DNA of 28,322 nt, taken from NCBI GenBank assembly GCA_035526585.1, contig DATLCC010000025.1, forward strand, positions 1 through 28,322, written 5' to 3'. The stretch comes from JAJPHT01 sp035526585 (GTDB lineage: Archaea > Thermoplasmatota > SW-10-69-26 > JACQPN01 > JAJPHT01). Under the pieces are notes generated by a model. That model saw only the letters and a program-made list of their open reading frames with translations, searched no databases and was not told the DNA's origin. The translations under genes and the position numbers were made by a program. Shown here piece after piece: positions 6,791-12,727 of this stretch; within the stretch, counting starts at the first letter, position 1; each line of letters opens with the position of its first letter.

Positions 6791-7489
6791 GTGAGCTCCG
6801 TGCTGGACGTCGCTGCGCGCCACCTTCGAGACGGAAAATTCGTCTGCGTCTACGACGCCGACGGGCGCGAGGAGGAGGTCGACCTCTTCGTCGCCGCCGA
6901 GCACGCGACCCCCGCCGCGGTGCGCACGCTGCGCAAGGACGCGGGCGGCCTCGTCTTCCTCGCCGTCGACCCGCGCGTCGGCCGCGCGCTGGATCTCCCG
7001 TTCCTCCAAGACCTCTACGCCGAGGACAGCGCCAGGCACCCGGTCCTCCAGCGCCTGATCCCCAACGACATCAAGTACGACACGCGCAGCAGCTTCAGCC
7101 TCACCATCAACCACCGCAAGACGTTCACCGGCATCACGGACAACGACCGCTCGCTCACGATCCAGGAGTTCGCGAAGCTCGCGAAGGCGCCGGATGTCGA
7201 AGCGTTCGGCCAGCAGTTCCGAGCCCCAGGACACGTGCACCTGTGCGTGGGCGCCGACAAGCTCCTCCACGAGCGCCAAGGGCACACCGAGATCGGAGTG
7301 GCCCTGGCGCGCCTCTCGGGCGTCGTGCCCGTCCTCGCCGGCTGCGAGATGCTCGCGGACAACGGGCGCGCCCTCTCCAAGGCCGACGCGCAGCGCTGGG
7401 CCGACGCGCACGAAGCCCTCCTCCTCGATGGCAAGGCCGTCGAGGCCGCCTGGATGAAGCTTGAAGCCACGGCGGCACCCTCCCGCTGA
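6791..7489 (+). CDS. ribB: 3,4-dihydroxy-2-butanone 4-phosphate synthase (RibB)
   Basis: Converts ribulose 5-phosphate to 3,4-dihydroxy-2-butanone 4-phosphate plus formate, the four-carbon precursor of riboflavin. 232 residues from GTG. The N-terminal acidic metal-binding loop is VYDADGREEEVDLF (20-33). The long archaeal-type central segment contains SLTINHRKTFTGITDNDRSL (103-122), and the C-terminal catalytic parts are PGHVHL (146-151), RQGHTEIGVALARLSG (162-177) and GCEML (184-188). It is a stand-alone RibB with no fused cyclohydrolase II domain, as in most archaea. The start is supported by the TATA box 23-31 bp upstream. It is the first gene of ribB-ribL-ribC-ribH. Confidence 0.95.
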   Translation: MSSVLDVAARHLRDGKFVCVYDADGREEEVDLFVAAEHATPAAVRTLRKDAGGLVFLAVDPRVGRALDLPFLQDLYAEDSARHPVLQRLIPNDIKYDTRSSFSLTINHRKTFTGITDNDRSLTIQEFAKLAKAPDVEAFGQQFRAPGHVHLCVGADKLLHERQGHTEIGVALARLSGVVPVLAGCEMLADNGRALSKADAQRWADAHEALLLDGKAVEAAWMKLEATAAPSR

Positions 7490-7493
7490 TAGC

Positions 7494-7979
7494 ATGTCGA
7501 ACGGCGCGTCGAAGCGGGCGGAGTCCCCCCGCGAGAAGAAGCGTGTCATGGCGGCGGGCGTGTTCGACCTGCTGCATCTGGGGCACGTCCACTATCTCAC
7601 CGAGGCGAAGAAGTTCGGCGACGAGCTCGTCGTCGTCGTGGCGACGGACGTGATGGTGGCGAAGCGCAAGCACCAGCCCATCATCCCGCAGGAGCAGCGA
7701 CTTGCCCTCGTGGCGACGATGAAGCCGGTCGACCTCGCCATCCTCGGCTCGCCGATCGACCAGTACGCGACCGTCGCCGCGGTGAAGCCGCACGTCATCG
7801 CGCTGGGCTACGACGACTACCACCGCGCGGACGAGATCAAGGCCGAGCTCGCGAAGCGCGGGATGCCCTACGTCGAGGTCGCGCGCTGCCCCAAATTCGA
7901 CGAGCACGACCTCAATGGGACAAGGAAGATCGTGAAGAGGATCCTCGAGATGTACGACCCGGAGGCGCACCAGCCATGA
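7494..7979 (+). CDS. ribL: Archaeal FAD synthase (RibL, cytidylyltransferase-like)
   Basis: Transfers AMP from ATP to FMN to make FAD. 161 residues. The nucleotidyltransferase motif is AAGVFDLLHLGHVHYLTEAK, with HLGH at 28-31, and ALGYDDYH (103-110) and NGTRKIVKRI (141-150) stand where the family has its second substrate loop and ISTRIV-type motif. The archaeal RibL family is related to glycerol-3-phosphate cytidylyltransferases rather than to bacterial RibF, and its place inside a riboflavin operon supports the FAD role. The first 18 residues are a basic extension; the ATG at 7494 is the first in-frame ATG after the ribB stop. Its TGA overlaps the ATG of ribC (ATGA). Confidence 0.9.
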   Translation: MSNGASKRAESPREKKRVMAAGVFDLLHLGHVHYLTEAKKFGDELVVVVATDVMVAKRKHQPIIPQEQRLALVATMKPVDLAILGSPIDQYATVAAVKPHVIALGYDDYHRADEIKAELAKRGMPYVEVARCPKFDEHDLNGTRKIVKRILEMYDPEAHQP

Positions 7980-8500
7980 CGAAGAAGATCGGCATCGTAG
8001 ACACCACGTTCAGCCGCGTGGACATGGGGCGCGTCGCCCTCGACACGCTCCGGCAGCACACGCGCGACGCGACGATCCAGCGCGTCGTCGTCCCTGGCGT
8101 GAAGGACCTGCCCGCGGCGGCCCGACGCTTCTACGACGAGGGCTGCGACCTCGTCCTTGCGTGCGGGATGGTCGGCGCCGAGGACGTCGACAAGGTCTGC
8201 GGCCACGAAGCGTCGCTCGGGCTCATGTGGCTCCGCACGACCTTCGGACGTCCTCTCCTCGAGGTCTTCATCCACATGGACGAGCCCTTCGAGCACGACG
8301 CGTTGGGAAAGGTCGTCCGCCGTCCGGCGAGCGCCGCCGAGGTCGCGAAGTACGAGAAGGAGCTGCGCCACCTGAGCGTCGAGCGCACGCGCGAGCACGC
8401 CGTGAACGCCTACCTCATGCTCTACGAGCCCGACAAGCTCGCCGAGCTCGCAGGAACGGGACAACGCCAGGGGTACGACGATGCCGGGCCCATTCAGTAG
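7976..8500 (+). CDS. ribC: Archaeal riboflavin synthase (RibC)
   Basis: Dismutates two 6,7-dimethyl-8-ribityllumazine molecules to riboflavin. 174 residues of the archaeal type, which shares the lumazine synthase fold and is unrelated to the bacterial trimeric enzyme. Diagnostic text: KIGIVDTTFSRVDMG (4-18), VVPGVKDLP (38-46), LACGMVGAEDVD (61-72), CGHEASLGLM (75-84) and EVFIHMDEP (96-104). It overlaps ribL by 4 bp at the start and ribH by 20 bp at the end, so the operon is tightly coupled. Its acceptor and donor substrate are both the product of RibH, encoded next. Confidence 0.93.
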   Translation: MTKKIGIVDTTFSRVDMGRVALDTLRQHTRDATIQRVVVPGVKDLPAAARRFYDEGCDLVLACGMVGAEDVDKVCGHEASLGLMWLRTTFGRPLLEVFIHMDEPFEHDALGKVVRRPASAAEVAKYEKELRHLSVERTREHAVNAYLMLYEPDKLAELAGTGQRQGYDDAGPIQ

Positions 8501-8957
8501 CTCCACCCCGGGTCGCCGCAGCGATCCGGCGAGGAAGAAGATCGCCGTGGTCTGGGGCCTCTTCAACGAGGACCTGACCTCGCAGATGCGCGATCGCGCC
8601 GTGAAGGCGATCGAGGCCGCAGGGTTCGAGGCCGCGCCCCTCGTCTGCGTCTCGGGCACGTTCGATCTCCCCTTCGCCGTCGACAAGGCGCTCTCCGAGC
8701 GCGACGTTGTGGCGGCGGTCGCGATCGGCGTCATCATCACCGGCGAGACGAAACACGACGAGCTCATCGCGCACGCGGCCGCCAGATCGCTCCTCGACAT
8801 CTCGATCGCCCGGCAGAGGCCCGTGGGCCTCGGTGTCACGGGCCCGGGCCAGACGCGCGCGATGGCCGAGGCGCGCCTCGACCGCGCCGAGGCCGCCGTG
8901 GAGGCGGTGCTCCGGCTCCTGGGCAAGGACGTGCCGCACGCGCCGCGCGGGCACTGA
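8481..8957 (+). CDS. ribH: 6,7-dimethyl-8-ribityllumazine synthase (RibH)
   Basis: Condenses 5-amino-6-ribitylaminouracil with the RibB product. 158 residues. Family motifs: VSGTFDLP (57-64), AIGVIITGETKHDELI (81-96, with the catalytic-position histidine H92) and the phosphate/assembly segment LGVTGPGQTRAMAEAR (117-132). The first 19 residues are a Ser/Pro/Arg-rich extension not typical of the family; an internal start is possible but none is obvious. Homologues form pentamers or 60-subunit shells. It is the last gene of the operon. The first of two large noncoding repeat units begins about 20 bp after its stop. Confidence 0.94.
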   Translation: MPGPFSSSTPGRRSDPARKKIAVVWGLFNEDLTSQMRDRAVKAIEAAGFEAAPLVCVSGTFDLPFAVDKALSERDVVAAVAIGVIITGETKHDELIAHAAARSLLDISIARQRPVGLGVTGPGQTRAMAEARLDRAEAAVEAVLRLLGKDVPHAPRGH

Positions 8958-9052
8958 ACGCCGCATCCGCTACAGCGGAAACGCAGCCGGTATGAACGTT
9001 CCTGGTGCAGTCGAAGGACCGTCCAGATGAAGACGACGGGTCGCGCTTCGTG

Positions 9053-9060
9053 TTATTTTA
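9053..9060 (+). promoter_or_regulatory. TATA box of structured RNA copy 1
   Basis: TTATTTTA in a GC-rich region, identical in copy 2 at 10213-10220 and embedded in a conserved block (GTGTTATTTTAGGAT). It predicts a transcription start near 9083. Confidence 0.7.
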
Positions 9061-9082
9061 GGATTGCCGCCGGCATCACCAT

Positions 9083-9898
9083 GGTCCCCACGTGACTATG
9101 AGGACATGCGCCTCGGAGGCGCACACGCGCAGAGGACGACGCGCCGCCCGCGAGGGCGGCATCGGCGGCCTCTGCGGAACGTCGCGGACGCGACACTCCA
9201 AGGCTGGCCCACCGCGCCTCGAACGCGAAGGGACGGCCACGAGCTCAAGAGTCCGCGTGGAAACGCCCGGCCAACACCCGGGCGCGACGAGGATCGTAAT
9301 CCCCGCCGGGCCGTCTCTCGAGGACGACCCCAGCCGCGCGCCAGCAACGGCGCGAGGTACGTTCACCCGCAACGCCAGGACCACGCGATCCCACATCGCG
9401 CCCTGGTCGAAGACAAGGACCTGCCAGGCAACTCCACCCGGAGAACCTGGACCCGTGAGCCGACGTGTGAAGTCAGCCACGACGACGCGAGACCATCCGC
9501 CGCATGCGGCGGACCTCGCACCCAACGCGCGGCGAAAGCCGCGCGAGCCCCGGCGCGCGCAAGCGTGGGACCGGGGGCGACGCGCAACGCCTGGCCAGGC
9601 ACGCGCGACGCGGGATGGGTTCCGGCGCCCAAGGAGGCGTCGCGACCGGCCAGGTCGCGCATCGCGCGCGGCTGCGAACGCCCGTAGTGCCCAGGTGTCG
9701 CCCCACGCGAGTGGGGAGCCGACGCGTCGCAAGACGCGTCGAGCTCTGGAGAGCGGGCTGCCACGCAAGTGGCTCGGACCGAGTCGGTGTCATGCGGAGT
9801 CGATGTGCGCCTCCACGAGGAGCAACTTTTCGTTTTCTTCCTGCACTACGTCGCACGCCGCGCTGATCGCGGCCGCTCGCTGCGGCGAGCAGCCGCGG
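9083..9898 (+). ncRNA. Large structured noncoding RNA, copy 1 (class not recognised)
   Basis: Predicted from the promoter to the end of homology. A long-range stem, 9115-9125 with 9804-9814 (11 bp), closes about 700 nt. Hairpins seen inside: 9143-9160 (7 bp, GCGA loop) within stem 9130-9135/9169-9174; 9291-9302 (CGTA loop); 9312-9326; 9384-9400; 9487-9519 enclosing 9497-9512; 9526-9545 (8 bp, GAAA loop); 9701-9716 (GCGA); 9721-9740 (8 bp, GCAA); 9760-9773 (GCAA). Most helices keep pairing in copy 2 with changed bases. A T-rich tract (9827-9839) follows the closing stem and could end transcription, but homology continues to about 9898. It does not show the conserved cores I know for RNase P, SRP RNA, rRNA, or group I or II introns. 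Ends are approximate and the function is unknown. Confidence 0.72.
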
Positions 9899-9917
9899 CG
9901 CGTCGTGCGACTTTGTG

Positions 9918-9974
9918 GCAAGGGGTGCTTCGCCCCCCTTGCAACCCCGCGACCAGGGGACATTCGTCCCCTGG
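9918..9974 (+). other. Two strong hairpins in the spacer between the RNA copies
   Basis: GCAAGGGG (9918-9925) pairs with CCCCTTGC (9935-9942), and CCAGGGGAC (9953-9961) pairs with GTCCCCTGG (9966-9974) around an ATTC loop. They lie in the roughly 240-bp spacer that is not shared by the two copies. They may serve as terminators or processing signals for copy 1. The rest of the spacer to 10135 shows no gene. Confidence 0.4.
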
Positions 9975-10212
9975 ACTCCTACCGCTTCGCGGCCCGACCT
10001 TATGCGATCGCGTGGAATGATCTCTCGCCACGCCTACCTCGTTCTGCTTGCAAAGGCGCCATCGGCTGCGGCGCGCGCGTGGGAACCGTTGGACACCGCA
10101 CGCGCCACACGCGCCGATCCCGACGCGCGACGCATCGGAAGCGCAGGTGCTATCAACCTTCCTGGCGCAGTCGAAGCGCCCCCGGGATGAACACGATGGG
10201 TCTCGCTTCGTG

Positions 10213-10220
10213 TTATTTTA
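10213..10220 (+). promoter_or_regulatory. TATA box of structured RNA copy 2
   Basis: TTATTTTA, identical in sequence and relative position to the copy 1 box. The predicted start is near 10243. Its conservation suggests that each copy is transcribed on its own. Confidence 0.7.
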
Positions 10221-10242
10221 GGATCGCCGCCGGCATCACCAT

Positions 10243-11055
10243 GCGCCCCACGTGTCTATGAGGACATGCGCCTCGGAGGCGCACACGCGCAGACGCGGAG
10301 AAGCCGCCCGCAAGGGCGGCGCCGAAGCGTCTGCGGAACGTCGCGGACGCGACACTCACCCGCCCGCCCGACGCGCCTCGAACGCGCCGTGGTGGGAGAC
10401 GAGCTCAGAGTCCGCGTGGAGACGGATCGGCGCAAGCCGAGCCGAACGACAGGGACCGTAGTCCCCGCTCGCGGCGACCTCTCGAGGGTCGACCCCCACT
10501 CGCGCCGGCAACGACGCGAAGGACGTTCATCCGCAACGCCAGGATCACGCGGTCCCACACTGCGCCCTGGCAGAAGACAAGGACCCGCCAGGCAACTCTC
10601 CGGAGAACCTGGACCCATGGACGACGTGTGAAGTCACCATGACGACGCGGGATCACCTGCCGCATGCGGCAGGCCCCGCACCCACCCCGACGCGAAAGCA
10701 TCGGGGACCCCGGCGCGCGCAAGCGTGGGACCGGGGGCATTCGCGCACCGCCTGGCCAGGCACGCGCGACGCGGGATGGGTTCCGGCGCCCAAGGAGGCG
10801 CCGCGGTCGGCCAGGTCGCGCATCGCGCGCGGCTGCAAATGCCCGTAGTGCCTCGGTGTCGCCCCATGCGAATGGGGAGCCGACGCGTCGCGAGACGCGT
10901 CAGCTCGAGAAAGCGGGCTGCCACGCAAGTGGCTCGGACCGATCGGTGTCAGCGGGGATCGGTGTGCGCCTCCACAGGAGCACCTTCCTTTTCAGCGACG
11001 CACTCCGTCGCATGCCACGCTGATCGCGGCCGCTTGCAGCGGCGAGCGTCCGCGG
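10243..11055 (+). ncRNA. Large structured noncoding RNA, copy 2 (class not recognised)
   Basis: Paralogue of the RNA at 9083. The closing stem is 10275-10286 with 10962-10973 (12 bp, perfect). Matching hairpins: 10303-10320 (GCAA loop) inside stem 10290-10296/10327-10333; 10452-10465 (CGTA loop); 10475-10491; 10548-10564; 10616-10620 with 10637-10641; 10647-10679; 10685-10706 (GAAA loop, one C-A mismatch); 10862-10877 (GCGA); 10882-10901 (GCGA); 10920-10933 (GCAA). A short T-rich tract lies at 10985-10992. Loop sequences (GNRA, CGTA, TCTCGAG, CCCAC) are conserved while several stems differ, which is the pattern of a folded RNA. No plausible protein is encoded on either strand. Ends are approximate. 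Confidence 0.72.
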
Positions 11056-11074
11056 CGAGCGTTGGCGGCGCGCG

Positions 11075-11425
11075 TCATGCGCCGTTCGCGTCGTCACCCT
11101 CGCCCTGGGGCTTCACCCAGCCCCGCTCGTCGGGCTCGGAGTACTCGGCGGGCTTCTCGGCGGCGCGGTTCTCCTTGCGCGACTCCGTCACGCCCGCGCC
11201 ACCGCGCGCCGCACCGGGGACCTGCTTGTAGCGCTCGGCGACGTCGGGCGCGTACTGGTCCTTCGAGGCGGTCGTGGGGACGAACGATTCGTCCGTCTCC
11301 GAGCCCTGCTTGTCGCCTGCGACGGCCATCGGCTCGCCCACCTCGTCGTCCTCGGCTTCGCTGGGCGTGGGCGGAGCGAACGGCCCCACGGGCTTCTCTC
11401 TGGCGATGCGATCGCGGTCGTGCAT
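11075..11425 (-). CDS. Hydrophilic protein of unknown function
   Basis: 116 residues from the ATG at 11425, beginning MHDRDRIAREKPVGPFAPPT and ending in a Trp-containing, acidic C-terminus (RGWVKPQGEGDDANGA). It is rich in Glu, Asp, Lys, Pro and Ala and looks largely disordered: no hydrophobic core, no signal peptide, no cysteine. A longer start at the ATG at 11485 (MAPHRGTREKDSPFKRRQAG) would overlap the divergent aminotransferase start by 2 bp and cannot be excluded. Composition and codon pattern resemble a real gene more than the shadow frames around it. It is convergent with the second structured RNA (stop about 20 bp after the end of that repeat) and divergent from the aminotransferase, sharing its AT-rich promoter patch. 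I do not recognise the family. Confidence 0.55.
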   Translation of the reverse strand: MHDRDRIAREKPVGPFAPPTPSEAEDDEVGEPMAVAGDKQGSETDESFVPTTASKDQYAPDVAERYKQVPGAARGGAGVTESRKENRAAEKPAEYSEPDERGWVKPQGEGDDANGA

Positions 11426-11453
11426 GCCCGCCTGTCGGCGCTTGAAGGGAGAG

Positions 11454-11460
11454 TCTTTTT
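11454..11460 (+). promoter_or_regulatory. TATA-like tract before the aminotransferase (possibly bidirectional)
   Basis: TCTTTTT lies at -30 to -24 from the ATG at 11484, consistent with a leaderless aminotransferase mRNA. On the opposite strand it reads AAAAAGA about 30 bp before the ATG at 11425, so it may serve both genes. Confidence 0.45.
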
Positions 11461-11483
11461 CGCGGGTTCCTCGATGGGGCGCC

Positions 11484-12653
11484 ATGCCTCGCGGCTTCGC
11501 CTCGCGCATGGGACGCGTCAAGGAATCGGGCACGGTCAGGATCACCGACGCCGTGCAGAAGCTGCGCAAGGAGGGGCGCGAGATCATCAGCTTCAGCGTG
11601 GGCGAGCCCGACTTCGACACGCCGGAGCCCGCGCGCGAGGCCCTGAAGGCCGCCGTGGACGCCGGCCACACGCATTACGTGAGCGCGTGGGGGATCCCGC
11701 CTCTGCGCGACGCGATCGCGACGAAGAGCCGCGAGGAGAACCGCATCCCCTGCGAAGCGAAGCACGTCCTCGTCACGCCCGCGAAGCAGGCGATCTTCTA
11801 CGCCATCCTCGCCACGGTGGAGAAGGGGGACGAGGTGCTCATCCCGGACCCCGCGTGGGTGAGCTACGAGCCGATCGTCGAGCTCGCAGGCGGGAAGGTC
11901 GTGCGCGTCCCCGCGACGATCGAGACCGACTTCCGCATGACGCCCGAGGCGATCGCTGAGCGCGTCACGTCGAAGACGAAGATGCTCATCACGAACTCGC
12001 CGTCGAATCCGACAGGTGGCGTCGCAACGCCGGCCGACGTGCGCGGCTGGTGCGACCTTGCGAGGGACCATGACCTTTGGCTCCTCTCGGACGAGCTCTA
12101 CGAGAAGCTCATCTACGAGGGGGAGCACCTGAGCCCGGCCTCGCAGCCGGGCATGTTCGAGCGCACGCTCACCGTGAACGGCTTCAGCAAGGCGTACGCG
12201 ATGACCGGCTGGCGCATGGGGTGGCTCGTCGGCGACATGCCCGCGATGAAGGAGATCATCAAGCTCCAGCAGCACTCGCTCACGCACCCGGCGGCGTATT
12301 CGCAGCACGGCGCGCTCGCCGCGCTCGCGATGGACCAGGCGCCCGTGGGCGCGATGCGCGACGAGTTCCGCGCGCGGCGCGACCTCGTCGTCGCGGGGCT
12401 GCGCAGGATCCCGGGCTGGGAGTGCAATGTGCCCAAGGGCGCCTTCTACGTCTTCGCGAAGTACCACCACAAGCTCGACAGCATGGCGATGGCGGAGAAG
12501 CTCCTGCACGAGGGGGGCGTCGCCGTCACGCCCGGCATCGAGTTCGGGCCGCTGGGCGAAGGGCACGTCCGCATCAGCTACGCGAACAGTCGCGACAACC
12601 TGCGTCGGGGCCTCGAGCGCATCGCGGACGTGTGCGCCAAGCTCCCCTTATAA
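11484..12653 (+). CDS. Class I/II pyridoxal-phosphate aminotransferase (aspartate/aromatic aminotransferase family)
   Basis: 389 residues, the usual length for archaeal AspC/AroAT-like enzymes, which swap amino groups between an amino acid and 2-oxoglutarate. Visible motifs: SFSVGEPDFDTP (37-48), HYVSAWGIPPLRDAIA (64-79), ITNSPSNPTGG (169-179, with N175), LSDELYEKL (201-209, the D203 that contacts the PLP pyridine nitrogen), and GFSKAYAMTGWRMGWLVG (233-250), in which K236 is the Schiff-base lysine. The C-terminal substrate arginine lies in GHVRISYAN. The start at 11484 is chosen from the family N-terminus and a TATA tract 24-30 bp upstream; the ATG at 11508 is an alternative. The exact substrate is not determined by the sequence. 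Confidence 0.93.
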   Translation: MPRGFASRMGRVKESGTVRITDAVQKLRKEGREIISFSVGEPDFDTPEPAREALKAAVDAGHTHYVSAWGIPPLRDAIATKSREENRIPCEAKHVLVTPAKQAIFYAILATVEKGDEVLIPDPAWVSYEPIVELAGGKVVRVPATIETDFRMTPEAIAERVTSKTKMLITNSPSNPTGGVATPADVRGWCDLARDHDLWLLSDELYEKLIYEGEHLSPASQPGMFERTLTVNGFSKAYAMTGWRMGWLVGDMPAMKEIIKLQQHSLTHPAAYSQHGALAALAMDQAPVGAMRDEFRARRDLVVAGLRRIPGWECNVPKGAFYVFAKYHHKLDSMAMAEKLLHEGGVAVTPGIEFGPLGEGHVRISYANSRDNLRRGLERIADVCAKLPL

Positions 12654-12727
12654 GGGACCCGCGGACTCGAGGTCCAACCGCGCCCAACAAGGCTTATGAG
12701 CGCGCCCGCGGCCGATCGGCTTGACGG

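Larger units (their letters stand above)
8976..9898 (+). repeat. Tandem unit 1 of a duplicated ~0.92-kb noncoding element
   Basis: This stretch aligns with 10136-11055 over its whole length. From 8976 to the TATA box the alignment is ungapped at an offset of exactly 1160 bp and includes TTCCTGG, GCAGTCGAAG and CGCTTCGTGTTATTTTAGGA. Downstream, conserved blocks alternate with diverged paired stems. No open frame is conserved between copies, because small indels shift the frame. The homology covers about 75 bp upstream of the TATA box, the RNA body and a 3' module of about 60 bp after the T-rich tract. Confidence 0.85.
10136..11055 (+). repeat. Tandem unit 2 of the duplicated ~0.92-kb noncoding element
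   Basis: Direct repeat of 8976-9898 in the same orientation. The closed RNA cores are 700 nt (copy 1) and 699 nt (copy 2) long despite much sequence divergence, which argues for selection on structure rather than a very recent duplication. It ends about 20 bp before the stop codon of a convergent minus-strand gene. Confidence 0.85.

Noticed and set aside
8481..9898. A functional link between the lumazine synthase shell and the neighbouring large RNA (packaging)
   Set aside because: Only adjacency supports it. The RNA has its own promoter and a second copy further away. Kept as an untested idea, not a claim.
9064..10740. Long open frames across the RNA repeats, up to 389 residues on the plus strand and others on the minus strand
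   Set aside because: They are Arg/Ser/Pro/Ala-rich, overlap each other in many frames, and are not kept in frame between the two copies because of small indels. The changes between copies follow stems, not codons.
9083..11055. RNase P RNA, SRP RNA, rRNA fragment, or group I/II intron as identity of the repeated RNA
   Set aside because: The core is about 700 nt and I see none of the conserved cores of those RNAs. There is also no reason for tandem copies with separate promoters. A covariance search would settle this.
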